From Chaetoderma sp. LZ-2023a (lineage: Eukaryota > Mollusca > Caudofoveata > Chaetodermatida > Chaetodermatidae): DNA of 64,000 bases. Shown piece after piece: positions 43,901 through 57,625 of this stretch (positions are counted from its first letter, which is position 1; the number at the start of each line of letters is the position of its first letter). A program made the position numbers and the translations under genes. The DNA lies in contig JAVVLW010001659.1 of assembly GCA_034401795.1 (NCBI GenBank), forward strand, positions 186,001 through 250,000. Direction: 5' to 3'. The notes beneath the pieces were generated by a model that was not told where the DNA came from, made no database searches, and saw nothing but the letters and a program-made list of their open reading frames with translations.

Positions 43901-46751
43901 TAGACATTCATAGCTGCACTGGTGGACCGACATGACAAAGCTACAATATAGGCTTTCATAGCTGTACTGAAGGACCGTCATGACAATGCTACAATATAGA
44001 CATTCATAGCTGCACTGAAGGACCGTCTTGACAGAGCTGCAATATAAACATTCATAGCTGCCCTGAACGACCGTCATGACAAACCTACAATATAGACATG
44101 CATAGCTGCACTTGTGGATCGCCATGACATAATAAAATATAGACATTCATAGCTGCCCTGAAGAACCGACATGACAAAGCTACAATATAGACATTCATAG
44201 CTGCACTGGAGGACCAACATGGCAAAGCTACAATATAGATATTCATAGCTGTGCTGAAGGACCGGCATGACAAAATTTCAACATAGACATTCATAGCTGC
44301 GCTGAAGGACCGTCATGGCAAAGCTACAATATAAACATTCATAGTTGTGCTAAATGACCACTATGGCAGAGCTACAATATAGACATTCATAGTGGCACTG
44401 GAGGACCGTCATGACAAAGCTACAAAATAGACCTTCATAGCTGCACTGAAGGGCCAGAATGACAGAGCTACAATATAGACATTCGTAGCTGCACTGAAGA
44501 ACCATCATGACAAAGCTACAATCTAGCTATTCTTCACTGCACTGGAGGACCGTCATGACAAAGCTACAATATAGACATTCATAGCTGCGCTGGAGGACCG
44601 TCATGACAAAGCTACAATATAGACATGCATAGCTGCACTGAAGGACCGTCATGACAAAGCTACAATAATGACATTCATATCTGCACTGAAGGACCGTCAT
44701 GACAAAGCTACGATATAGACATTCATAGCTTCACTGAAGGACCCTCATGACACAGCTTCAATATAGACATTCATAGCTGCCATGAAGGACCATCATAACA
44801 AAGCTTCAATATAGACATTCATAGCTGCCCTGAAGGTTCATCATGACAAAGCTACAATATAGACATAACTGCGCTGAAGGACCGACATGACAAAGCTGCA
44901 ATATAGACATAACTGCACTGGTGGACCCACATGACAAGGCTACAATATAGACATGCATAGCTTCACTGAACGACCGTCGTGAGCAAGCTACAATATAGAC
45001 ATTCATAACTGCACTGAAGGACCATCATGACAGAGCTACAACATCGACATTCATAGCTGCACTGAAGGACCATTATGACAGAGCTACAATGTAGACATTC
45101 ATCGCTGCACTGAAGGACCGTCATGAGAGAGCTACAATATAGACATTCTTAGCTGCACTGAAGGACTGCCATGACCAAGCTATAATATAGACATTAATAG
45201 GTGCACTGAAGGACCGACATGACAAAGCTACAATATAGACATCCATAGTTGCACTGAAGGACCGTCATGACACAGCTACAATATAGACATCAAGAGCTGC
45301 ACTGAAGGACCGTCATGACAAAGCTACAATATAGACATTCATAGCTGCACTGGTGAACCGACATGACAAATGCTACAATATAGACATTCATAGCTGCACT
45401 GAAGGACCGCCATGATAAAGCTATAATATAGACATTCATAGCTGCACTGAAGGACCGACATGACAAAGCTACAATATAGACATAACTGCACTGGTGGACC
45501 GACATGACAAAGCTACAATATAGACATGCATAGCTGCACTGAACGACCGTCGTGACCAAGCTACAATATAGACATCCATAGCTGCACTGAAGGACCGTCG
45601 TGACAGAGCTACAATGTAGACATTCATCGCTGCACTGAAGGACCGTCATGAGAAAGCTACAATATAGACATTCTTAGCTGCACTGAAGGACCGCCATGAC
45701 AAAGCTATAATATAGACATTTATAGGTGCACTGAAGGACCGACATGACAAAGCTACAATATAGACTTCCATAGCTGCACTGAAGGACCGTCATGACATAG
45801 CTACAATATAGACATTAAGAGCTGCACTGAAGGACCATCATGACAAAGCTACAATATAGACATTCATAGCTGCACTGGTGGACCGACATGACAAAAGCTA
45901 CAATATAGACATTCATAGCTGCACTGAAGGACCGTCATGACAAAGCTACAATATAGACATTCATAGCTGTACCCAAGGACCGTCATGCCAAAGTTGCAAT
46001 ATAGACATTCATAGCTGCCCTGAAGGACTGTCATGACAAAGCTACAATATAGACATTCATAGCTGTACTCAAGGACCGTCATGCCAAAGCTACACTATAG
46101 ACATTCATAGCTGCCCTGAAGGACCGTCATGAAAGAGATTCAACACACGTATGCTTAGCTGCACTGAAGGACCGTCATGACAACGCTACAATATAGACAT
46201 TCATAGCTGCACTGGTGGACCGACATGATAAAAGCTACAATACAGACATTCATAGCTGCACTGAAGGACCGTCGTGGCAGAGCTACAATATAGACATTCA
46301 TAGCTGTACTGAAGGACCGTCATGACAAAGCTACAATATAGACATGCATAGCTGCACTGTAGGACCGTCATGACAAAGCTACAATATTGGCATTCATAGC
46401 TGCACTGAAGGACCATCATGTCAGAGCTACAATATAGATATTCTTAGCTGCACTGAAGGACCATCATGACATAGCTACAATATAGACATTCATAGCTGCA
46501 CTAGTGGAGCGTTATGGCAAAGCTACAATATAGACATTCATAGCTGCACTGAAGGACCGTCATGACAGAGCTACAATATAGACATTCATAGCTGCACAGA
46601 AGGACCGTCATGAGAAAGCTACAATATAGACATTCCCTTGGCTGCACTGAAGGATCGTCAAGACAGAGCTACAATATAGACCTTCCTAGCTGCGCTTAAG
46701 AACCGCCATGACAAAGCTACAATATAGACATTCATAGCTGCACTGAAGGAC
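40903..46751. repeat. Recent tandem duplication of 2,920 bp inside the satellite
   Basis: About 40903-43822 is repeated at 43823-46751 at an offset of 2,920. Rare unit variants line up throughout, for example GGCTTTCATAGCTG at 41031 and 43951. I noticed only a few differences, for example at 42292 against 45212. Confidence 0.85.
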
Positions 46752-47835
46752 CATCATAACAAAGCTACCATATCGACATTCCTAGCTGCCCTGAAGGATC
46801 ATCATGACAAAGCTACAATATAGAAATTCATAGCTGCGCTGAAGGACCGTCATGACATGGCTACAATATATACATAACTGCACTGGTGGACCGACATGAC
46901 AAAGCTAAAATATAGACATGAATAGCTGCACTGAAGGACCATCGTGACAGAGCTACAATATAAACATCCATAGCTGCGCTGGAGGACCGGCATGACAGAG
47001 CTTCATTATAGACATATCTGGATGTTACTGCTGTATTGTTTGGACCTCCAGATGGACCAAGTGGTTGTTTCCTTATTGCACATTTCTGCATTCAGACAGA
47101 AGCACTGCATTCGCATCTATAGTCGTCACTGGGTGTGCTTCTTGGCTCGAGTATCTTTACTGATTTGTCTGCCAAGATATGCAAACTCTGCAACATATAA
47201 ACATACTCCCAATCCCCATCCTTCTAGAGTTAGCCATGTAAAGGTTTAGCATTCATATTTTTAATGTGTGTCTTCATTTTGTTGATGATAAAGCACGCAT
47301 CTTTGTCTCTTCTTTCCTGTGTAATGCATTGACAATATCTCAGCAATGGCCTCTCCGAAGCCAAGATATTTCTTGTGTGAATCTACTGTATACGCCTGAT
47401 ATGTTATGCTTCCATTTGAAGAAGAACAGGAAGAAGCAGACGGGGAAAAAAAGAAGAAGAAGAAGAAGAAGAGAAGAAGAAGAGAAAGAAGAAGAGGCAG
47501 AAGAAAGATGAAAAGAAAATTGACATTGGCCAGATTTAGATTCTCTTTCAAGAAGGATGCTAAATTCTCTTACATGGATTCCATTAATTCACCCATCTTG
47601 TCTTTAACACAATCCAGTAAAGATTTATACATCAATTTCGGCTTCATTAACCGTGATATAATTGTTTATAAAGCGCAGTGTGTGCATGAGGTTTTTGGCA
47701 CCATGTTCTGAGTACATTAACGTTGATGTTCAAACAGAGATATCTTACATTGTATAGTATACAGCTAGGCTGTCATTCTTGACAAGAACGAATGTAGAAC
47801 ATGACCGAAGACGCAATAGCGGGTAGCGGGATTTA

Positions 47836-48048
47836 TTTCTAGCTATGCCCAGCCCATTTCTAGCTATCCCCAGCCCATTTCTATCTATGTTCCACCCATT
47901 TTAGCCATGTTCCACTCATTTCCAGCTATGCCCCACCCATTTCTAGCTATGCTCCACCAATTTCCAGCTATGTTCCATCCATTTTAGCTATGCTCCACTC
48001 ATTTCTAGCTATGCCCCACCCATTTCTATCTAAGCTCCACCCACTTTT
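47836..48048. repeat. Short tandem repeat, about 22-23 bp
   Basis: Repeats of TTTCTAGCTATGCCCCACCCA with variants. Related words (TTTTTAGCTATGCCCCGYCCAT) occur near 7057 and 52166. Confidence 0.75.
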
Positions 48049-48129
48049 TTGCGCGTGTTCGGATTAATTTATATACTTTGAACCTTGAACGCACAATATC
48101 GTAATTTCATCGTAACTATACAGATAAGC

Positions 48130-48210
48130 TGTTGAATATGTTGGAACTAATTTGACTGGGTGCTGCAGCAGCAACATTGTCCAGTCAAATTAGTTTCAGA
48201 ACATTCAACT
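48130..48210. repeat. Short palindromic element, family 2
   Basis: Arms GGAACTAATTTGACTGG and CCAGTCAAATTAGTTTC around a GCTGCAGCAGC centre. Confidence 0.7.
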
Positions 48211-48917
48211 GAATATTCAGTAACAGTAAGTCCATCAAAGACACACAACTCGTACACTTGATGGACTTTTACCTGTTCATGACGGAGCTAGATACGTCAT
48301 TCATTTACGCATTTTGATTGTGACGTCAGCCTACATGTGATGTAATTGATTATTACGTCATATACTCGAGTGACAGATCATCAGAGCCATCCATTCAAGA
48401 GATGATACCTGGTACCTGTACAGATAATTCTACATTCATTCACCGACAAGAAATGATCCTTGTACATGATAATTATACATTGATTCTCACAGCAATTAAC
48501 CTGTATTTAAATCTTTCAGGTGACTCCGTACATCTTATCGTACCTGTTCCGCATACAATATATGTCGTTACCAGCATTAGCTTTGCAATTGCGGAAGTTG
48601 AAGTAGGAATTGTGTACACCTAGCAGCTCATTGTACACAGGTGGGAACAAGAATTCGGTACAATTTAGATTTCTCACCTATATATATATAGACGATAGAT
48701 GAATACGAAGTTGATGATAATAGTGATTTCTCTGGTGCCCATCCTGTATCTGATTTCTAAAAAATGTTCTTGAGATTCATTGAAACACCATTCATCCTCA
48801 AGTAATGTCTTCAACAAAACGTTAATAAAAGGATTCTATGGTGGTGGGCTTCAGCACTTCTTGCAGGAATCTTGACTTATCCAATCTTGTTACGGTCCAT
48901 CTAGTGCTTTCTGAAAA

Positions 48918-49172
<255 letters not shown>

Positions 49173-49500
49173 CAGACATACTAACAAAACATTAACATTC
49201 CACCTAGCGTCTTTCAATTAGTTGATGCATTGCATAGCAATATAGACTATATTTTTATCATATGCTTTCTACTCATCACATCACAATATATTATTGGAGG
49301 AGTAGCCTTTTAAAGGATTTTCGGATAATGTTGAGACAATCCAAGATGGCCGCCGGAAAAATTGTCGAACCAAAATTTGTGGAGCCTACCACCACAGGAT
49401 CCTTCCAGCCAATTTCGGTTGGGATCGGTCAAACCATTAAGGAGAAGAATCGATTTGACGGACGGATGATAGACGGCCGCCATGAGGTCGCTAGGTTTTT

Positions 49501-52030
49501 CGGGCCAGGTGAGCTAAAATGACTTAATGAATAAAGTTATGGCCCTTCTTTAGGCTCGTGGGCTCGTGGCAACTTCGTATTCATAGCTCGAATAGATTTT
49601 GCCTAATGGAACATATCTGCCAAATTTTGTTTTAATCCATTGATAAAAGACGAAGTGTGCCACAAACGTATTTCCCCCTATAGGCGTCAATATTTTAACA
49701 ATATAACAAGGGCCATAACTCTGCTATTTGTGGCCACTTCATCTTAATAGCCCAAATAGATATTGCCTAATTAAATGAACATATCTGCCAAATTTGGGTT
49801 TTATCAATCAACAAACATCGAAATTTGCCACAATTGGTGACAGACGGCAGACAGACAAATCGCGATTGTATAAGCACACCTACGTGAAGCAATACAATCG
49901 ACCAGTCAACATTATTTGAAAATTAAGAGAAAGTCGTGGAAATATTTAGGGCCTAAAATTAAATGTGTTCAAATCCGTTTTCCCAAAGTATAAACCTTGA
50001 AGATAGACGAAGATCTGGAAAGCCGAGATCTTTTTTATGATTGAATGTTAATCACATACAACATGTGCGTTTAGACCACTGACACGCGTGGACATATCCG
50101 ACATAACAAAATAGCATCCACATCGCATGCGTACATGACCTAAACTGTAGTAGTTTTGACAACAAACACCAGGTGGCATATGTACATTGAGGCCCAGTAA
50201 GTCTATGAGAATATCGGTCTCGTTAGAACCTTAAGATTTAATTCGGTTCACTACATCTTGGCACACAATTTAAGCCTCTAAATGTATACAATTTTAACAA
50301 TTTTATTTTCAGGCATTCTGGTATATGGAACTTTAAGTAAAAGACTTTTATGTAAAAAAAAACTTGCCCTTACAAAATACAATAATTATTAGCTCACCTT
50401 CCCCGAAGGGCCAAGTGAGATTATGCAATGTCGGCCATCCTTCCGTCCGTCCGTCAAATCGCTTCGTCTCGACCGATTTCGACCAAATTTTCCTGGAAGG
50501 ATCCTATATTTATAATCACAATTTTGATTGGTCAATTTTTCGGGTGAAATCGTAGATTTTATGATAAATTTACCGGAAACTGTAAAAAATGCTACTCCTT
50601 AATTTCTAGAAAAACTCCAACTAAATTTACGTGCAAGGATCATATATTAGGAGGCTCTATAATTTATTAGCTCACCTGGCCAGAATTTGATGACCTAGTT
50701 TTCGCGAAAACGCCTTCTACAAAACCGCTGAATGGGTCGGGTCAAAATTTGGGAGATATGATTAGGGATTGAGGGCTATTAAAATTTGTTCAATGGAAGC
50801 TACTGTGTCGAAAAACATGGCCGTCGTGGGACAATCAAAATATAGGGTGTTTGGCGGCCATTTTGATTTTTTTATTTGATGAATTTTTAAAGCGAAATTG
50901 GATTTATATAGGGTTTTTTGTGTATTCTGATTTCAAATTTGCCATTTTCGAAATATTTTGGTAAACGGTTTGTCGGCCACCTTGGATCTTTTTCCCGCCC
51001 AAAACTCCTATACTAAAGCAATGGGAAATTTAAAATGTCTTCTCGAGAACCACTGGGCCGATTTCAAGTATATCTGACAGGAATTATTCTTAGGGCATAT
51101 GGATACGAGTTTGTTCAAAGGAAGACGATCGGGCATCTTGGATTTTGGCTGACATTTAGAAACGTCTTTTAAAATATTCTTCTCCGAAACCGGTTGGGGG
51201 GGGGGGGCGATGCAAACCTCATGAAATACGATCTAGGGCAAGACCTGAACCAAGTTTGTTCAGGCCGAAACGACATTAAAATTTGTTAAAGTTGATATGT
51301 AAAAAGAACATGTCCGCCACGAATAAATTATTAAAATTTAGCATTTTTGGCGGTCATAAAAATCATAAAAATGCTACTTAAACAGTGGGCTAATTTCAAT
51401 AAAACTTGGCTAAACCTTCTTCACAGAAATTTGATTGGTAATTTTTTCCAGGTGGTCATCTCGTTTTGTTCGGTTGTGCCAGTGGCCAATAATTCCAGGT
51501 GAACAATACAGGCCCCTAATTGGACCTCTTGTATTTAGAATTTTGATTGGTCATTTTTTGGGGTGTAAATCTTAGATTTTATGAGAAATTTAGAAATTTT
51601 AAAAACGCCACTCCTTAGCTTCTTGACAGATTTCAACTAAATTTGTCTGGAATGATTCTATGGTGGTAGGCTCTAGAACTTCTATTCAGAAGTTTGGTTG
51701 GACCATTTTTTGGGTGAAAATCTTAGATTTTGTAACATATTTACCAGAAAGTTGTCAAAACGTATCTCCTTAGCTTGAGTTTTTGTTGAAAATCTTAGAT
51801 TTTATGAAAACTTACCGGAAATTGTCAAAACACTACGCCTCATTAACAGCTTGGCGGATTTCAGCTTAATTTGGCTGAAAGGACCCTATAGCTGTAACCT
51901 TCAGAACTTTATATACAGAATTTTGGCGGGTCAAGTTTTCTGGTAAAAATCTTAGATTTTATGAAAAATTCACCGGAAATTGTCAAGAGACTACACATCA
52001 CTAACGGCTTGACAGATGTCAACCCTAGTT
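49501..52030. repeat. Dispersed repeat region with AGCTCACCTGGCC-type ends
   Basis: GGGCCAGGTGAGCTAA (49501-49516) is the inverse of TTAGCTCACCTGGCC (50668-50682). TTAGCTCACCTTCCCCGAAG starts another module near 50389. Inside, words such as GGTGAAAATCTTAGATTTTA and CCGGAAATTGTCAAAA recur several times between 50500 and 52000. It looks like nested nonautonomous elements. No coding frame recognised. A further degenerate tandem pair (GGCCATAACTCTGC type) lies at 49540-49850. Confidence 0.5.
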
Positions 52031-52246
52031 GGCTGGACGGACTCTATCTAACTCTAACTCTAGGCATTAAACTATTCATGCGCTCATCGTGGAAGCCAGC
52101 AGACGAATGACTAGCATTAGTGTATAATTACGAGAATGATATTATACCAACAATGGACCTTTCCATTTTTAGTTATGCCCCGCCCATCACTAGCTAAGCT
52201 CCACCCACACCTCGCCGTGTTGGGATTGATCTATCCCCGAATGCAT

Positions 52247-52311
52247 CCCCCCCCCCCCTACCACACACACACTCAGCCCCCCCCCCCCCCCCCCACCCCC
52301 ACCCCCACCCC
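52247..52311. repeat. Poly(C)/(CACCC) low-complexity tract
   Basis: C-runs with ACACAC and CACCCC words. Confidence 0.85.
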
Positions 52312-52749
52312 CTCTGTGGCACAACGTAATGCAAGATTTTAGATACGATATAGGTTTCTTTTTCGGCTACGTCATCTGTATCACGATTTTGAATTTTGCG
52401 CATGTTGATATAAGGATCTATGTTAAGTAGTGTATTTCTATAGACTTGTCTCAAAAGCAACTGTTAATTAAGATAGTTGATAAATAAAGCATTAAGGTAT
52501 AATATTTGAAAAATAAATTGTGCATAAGCATGATAAAATAGCGGGAAATGTGAAAAAAACGATGTATATTGTCACCAAGGTATCCAGTCCTTTAAAGACA
52601 GGTTATATATAGCATACTGTATTATCGACTTCTACATTACGGGAGGACAATAAGCGTGTACGCATAGCGGCATGCCAGCATAATTTTTTTCTTATCATTA
52701 TCTGTAAATATTATATTTTGGCTCTAACTCTGTAGAGTTCCGAGAATAA

Positions 52750-53117
<368 letters not shown>

Positions 53118-53404
53118 ACAATAATAATGTTTCCATTTTAGGTTATGTTTAGGTTTATTTATAAGCGAAAACAGAAACACGAGAACTGAAACGCGCTACG
53201 TCACGCCACGTGCCGTAATAAGCCGGTTCCGCATGCTGCCAAGGACGTGTCAGATCTGGTCGGAAAATAGGACATGAGAACCGCTCACTTTTCCTCAATT
53301 TTGTAAAGCTATTAGGGGAAGACGGGGTGGGTGAAATAATACCCCTTCTATTTCTTAAAATCTGCACCCGTTAGTTTACTTTGCTGATCATCATTTCCCC
53401 GGTC

Positions 53405-53406
<2 letters not shown>

Positions 53407-53461
<55 letters not shown>

Positions 53462-53612
53462 CAGTAGCAGCAGCAGTATTCGTAGCTGCAGCAGTGGCAG
53501 TAGATCCCGCCGCCACCACTGACGGCATTGCTGGCACTGCCACCTTTATCGGCGGTAGTAGTAGTAGTAGTGGTAGCAGTAGTAGTAGTAGTAGTAGTAG
53601 TAGTAGAAGTAA
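53407..53612. repeat. (TAG)n-rich microsatellite with an interrupted centre
   Basis: Pure TAG at 53407-53460, interrupted GCAGCAG and CGCCGCCACC words, then TAG again at about 53555-53612. Confidence 0.9.
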
Positions 53613-53639
53613 CGGTAGTAGTAGATTTTATTATTGTCA

Positions 53640-53829
53640 AGCATTAGTTCTATGAACCCTGTATTTGACGACGCACTGTCACCATAGGATTTAGCTCATT
53701 CATCATCTGGAATGTAATTTTCCCTTTTTCAATTTTTCGACCCAAGTGGGGTTCGAACCTGGCAATTCTATGGCACCTTTCGCCTAGCGTTTGGGAGGCA
53801 AGTGCTCTACCATTAGACCAACATCCAGA
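53640..53829 (-). mobile_element. tRNA-derived SINE-like element
   Basis: On the minus strand a box A (TGGTCTAATGG, near 53819-53809) and a box B (GGTTCGAACCC, near 53760-53750) have tRNA-like spacing, with a CTTGCCTCCCAA anticodon-loop-like stretch between them. The acceptor stem does not pair, so this is not a functional tRNA. The body continues to lower coordinates and runs into the TAG/CTA microsatellite, which may be its 3' tail. Confidence 0.65.
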
Positions 53830-54026
53830 GGACAAAATCCTCTTTCACTGGACTGGCTTTCAACCAGCAGTCTCACAACCACACGAATTGACTGGAATCT
53901 TTATGGTGTACAGTCCAGATATTCTCACTTTTACATTGTTGAGATCTCTCCTGTTAGATCACTAGTGTGTAGTTTGTAGACGCCATTGCCGTCGCTGCCA
54001 CCGTTATCAGCGGCAGAGGCGTTGGC

Positions 54027-54444
<418 letters not shown>

Positions 54445-54644
54445 ATAGTGGTAGTGCATACATTGGTAATATTTGACAATTTCTATTGGGACATGTAATG
54501 GGACATTGCCCCCCTCTTGCCCCAAAAGGGGATTCCCTTTTTGTCACAATCGCGTTTACTTCGTTTTTTTCACATTTCCCGCTATTTTATCATGCTTATG
54601 CACAATTTATTTGCTGGCAACATATATATGTTTATGTAAGGGGC

Positions 54645-54745
54645 GCCACGGTACATAGGCTATGCCTTTAGTGGAGTCCCTGTATGCACAGTATATTGTA
54701 AATATCATTCAGCCAAATAAATGAAGATTCAATTCAATTCAATTA
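54645..54745 (+). repeat. Retroposon 3' end with an (ATTCA)n tail
   Basis: GTATATTGTAAATATCATTC, then CCAAATAAATGAAG and a short ATTCA repeat. This is typical of a LINE or SINE 3' tail. Confidence 0.45.
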
Positions 54746-57570
54746 ACAGTTTATTAAATTCGTTTAATTTGACTTTCACTGTTACCCACTTTTTAGATGT
54801 CACATGATTTGTAAAATGGACGATAAAAGGATGGAACTTTTCACAAATTAAAGAACGAATACCACAATAAATATAGAAAGTGAAGGTTTGTCAGTTTGTC
54901 AATAATATGTTGAATAAGCTTAGTATACAACCAAATGTTACCTTTAATGACAAGTGCCTCTATTCAGTTGATAATATGCACAACTATGTTTCAATTGCAC
55001 TGTACTATGATTCCGTGACTAATATTCCACAATCTTAAGTTAATAGGTTTTTTCGTGACGCCATTACGTCATTATTTTTAGAACTGGGAAGCCTAGACGT
55101 CAAGCGGCCAGTGACGTGTTAAAGTAAACACTGATCTTCCTGGTCATAAATCTTATCTTACACCACATTAATCCTCTAAATAATAATTGTTTGCGAAATG
55201 TATTCAATTTCCACATTATTTTGTATGATATTGAGGGCAATGATTTATTTCTTCATACCAATATGTTGGAACCAGTATTTGTGCATCAAATGGCTTGCTC
55301 ATTGTGTGTGTGACTGGCAACATTTGTGCTGTTTATGCTCAAATAAGTGTTCTAATGATGGTATGAATGGTGATAAATTATACCTCTAGATGAATGAGAG
55401 AGTCGATATGTGTACACGTTTGGGTGGGTGGTGGTGGGCCTGATAGCAGATGGGTGTTAGTCTAAGCTTACTCATGTGAAACCATTCAGCAATGTTGTCA
55501 TTCTTTTAAGTCAGTTTAATTATCCATGTGTGTGTCAAATTTTGAGATGCAGGAGCTGATTTGGAGGTGTATATAAATGGGATGGGTTTGAGGTGAGTAG
55601 GTTGAAAAGGAGTTCTCCTGCATTTCTGGTGGTAGACAGTTGGCCAGCTAAGGGCAGCACCACTGAATGTATAAGGAAGTCACTGTTACTATATGGATAA
55701 AAGTTAATAAGCTTAACTAACTTTGAATATATGTTGATCATGTTTAATTGTGTATTTAGTTTACCATTTCACCAACAAATCCCTGAAAAAGTACATTCTT
55801 TATGACATAAAACTTATTCTGTTGAATATTCTGATATTAATTTAACTGGAAGCCACTGCTACAGAAACAACTGCCAGCCAAAATAATTTTAAAATATTCA
55901 ATGGTTTTCCTGTATGGGAACATTGAAAATTAGACATGGGGAATTCAGCGATGAAATGGTTAATGAATAGCTACATGTCCTTAACGGTTTACAGTATATG
56001 GATGTCTAGGATTCATTACCTACATGTACTTGCAACAATGGATATAATTTATGCTCCCAAAAATATAGCAATATTTATATTTCTTCATAAAATGACTGGG
56101 CTTATTGTAAAATTTATTGAATTTTCATAGTTTTATTATTTTCCTAGTTTTATTTTGCTGTGCTTAGCAAAGACATAGTAAAAGAAACCCCAACTTTCAC
56201 CATGAAAGCTAATTCTCTACATTTACCTACCTCAATTGCTAAGGGCATGTGATTGGGTTATTAGTTTATTGGGCCTCAAGACATGATACCAGCTGCTATT
56301 GCATAAATTATGTGTATGTAGTTCAAATAACTGAGAACCACCCATGTAGAGCCTCACTTCCACTTCAAATTATGTATTAACAATGCTTGATAAAGTAGAT
56401 AGTATAGAAAGAACAATCAATGTTTATCTCAGTGTATGCAAACAGTGTAAGTTCTACAAAATGTTTTAGCATTTGATAATCAGATGTGTGCACCTGCAAG
56501 TGTCATGCCATGAATTGGTTCAAAGAAATTAGGTAGCATTGCCAGTGTTGAATCACTCACTCCATATTAAAACATTGCTGAACATTTGGGCCCCACATCT
56601 GCCCAAGCCTAGAAACCAATTTATCTAAATTAAATAGGAGTGGAGTAGACCTGTGGTGTATTAGTATCTAGCCTTGTACCATTCACTCAGGAAATGCTGA
56701 AAATTAGATATGTGAAAGCAAGTTCCTGATAGACAGGGGGGGGGGGGGGGGGGGGGAATTTCCAGGGAAATACTAGTATTTCCCAGGGCAGTTGTAACTA
56801 CCAGAAAATACTGGGAAATACTCAGATATCAGGTGGAAAGTTTATATATTTAACTTCATGGATGTTTACCATGCTTAAGAAAACACGGACAAGCATTAGT
56901 AAATATCACCTAGTGGCATATGCATAAATTGCAAACCTATGCGTAAGGAACATAGTCATCTAACTGCTAAAGCAACACTAATTAGACAAAACTAACCATC
57001 CAAGAAATACCATTATAATTTTGTGAGGTATGACTGGATGTTTGACAGTAAGTCTATAGATCTGCATGGCGGTCAGTAGATCTATACAATTACCTACCCA
57101 ATAATAAAAGGCTACTGTCAGAACATGCAATGTAAACGTACTTCTGAGGTCTTTATCTATTGCTGTGTACTTGCTTTAACCCTTTAGCACTGAAGTCGGC
57201 AAAAAACAGCTGCAGTCTTTGATAAATGTCCATTTGCAGACTGAGAGAAGACTGTTTTTGATTGATCTGCAAATAGTTATTTTCTATGAGATAATTGTAA
57301 TTTGCTTGAACAAATTTGAGTGTTAAAAGGTTAAATAACTAATTCACTCTCTGGGATGCCATTATATATAAGTTAGTGCTATGATGACTGAATACATTTC
57401 ATTCTGAAGTTGCAGAAATGTTAAAGTTGTAATTGTTATTTAAACCTGAAATCTACAGATTAGGTTTAAAATAAACAATATAATGCTAAATAATAATATA
57501 ATGGGAATATAATAATGGCAATAAGCTATTTGAGTATGACTGTCTATTTAGTATTATTTTATTTACTGAC

Positions 57571-57625
<55 letters not shown>

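Larger units (their letters stand above)
32118..47012. repeat. 48-bp satellite array, about 310 units
   Basis: The unit holds the words CATAGCTGCACTGAAGGACC, GTCATGACAAAGCTACAATA and TAGACATT. Each unit carries the 8-base palindrome GTCATGAC or a variant. Because 48 is a multiple of three, the minus strand gives stop-free stretches with a 16-residue period (around CSYECLYCSFVM). The reading frame breaks repeatedly, so I treat it as noncoding. Some units have indels or are split. Confidence 0.95.
47013..48917. other. Noncoding DNA with a purine tract and short repeats
   Basis: A GAA/AAG-rich tract at about 47419-47512 makes a Lys/Arg/Glu-rich frame that I do not regard as a gene. TGACGTCA (a CRE-like palindrome) occurs near 48321, with other TACGTCA words nearby. 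No exon recognised. Confidence 0.5.

Noticed and set aside
32472..46419. Many minus-strand frames with CSYECLYCSFVM-type repeats as a possible repeat protein gene
   Set aside because: The frames break every few hundred bases, units carry indels not in multiples of three, and there is no start or splice structure. The 48-bp unit length explains the open frames.
32118..47012. CRISPR-like array
   Set aside because: The units are contiguous and similar along their whole length. There are no unique spacers, and the genome is eukaryotic.
47406..47711. Lys/Arg/Glu-rich 101-codon frame
   Set aside because: The basic run comes from a GAA/AAG purine tract and no similarity was recognised in the rest.
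53746..53829. Functional tRNA-Gly gene
   Set aside because: Boxes A and B are good, but the acceptor stem does not pair and the anticodon arm is poor. A SINE head fits better.
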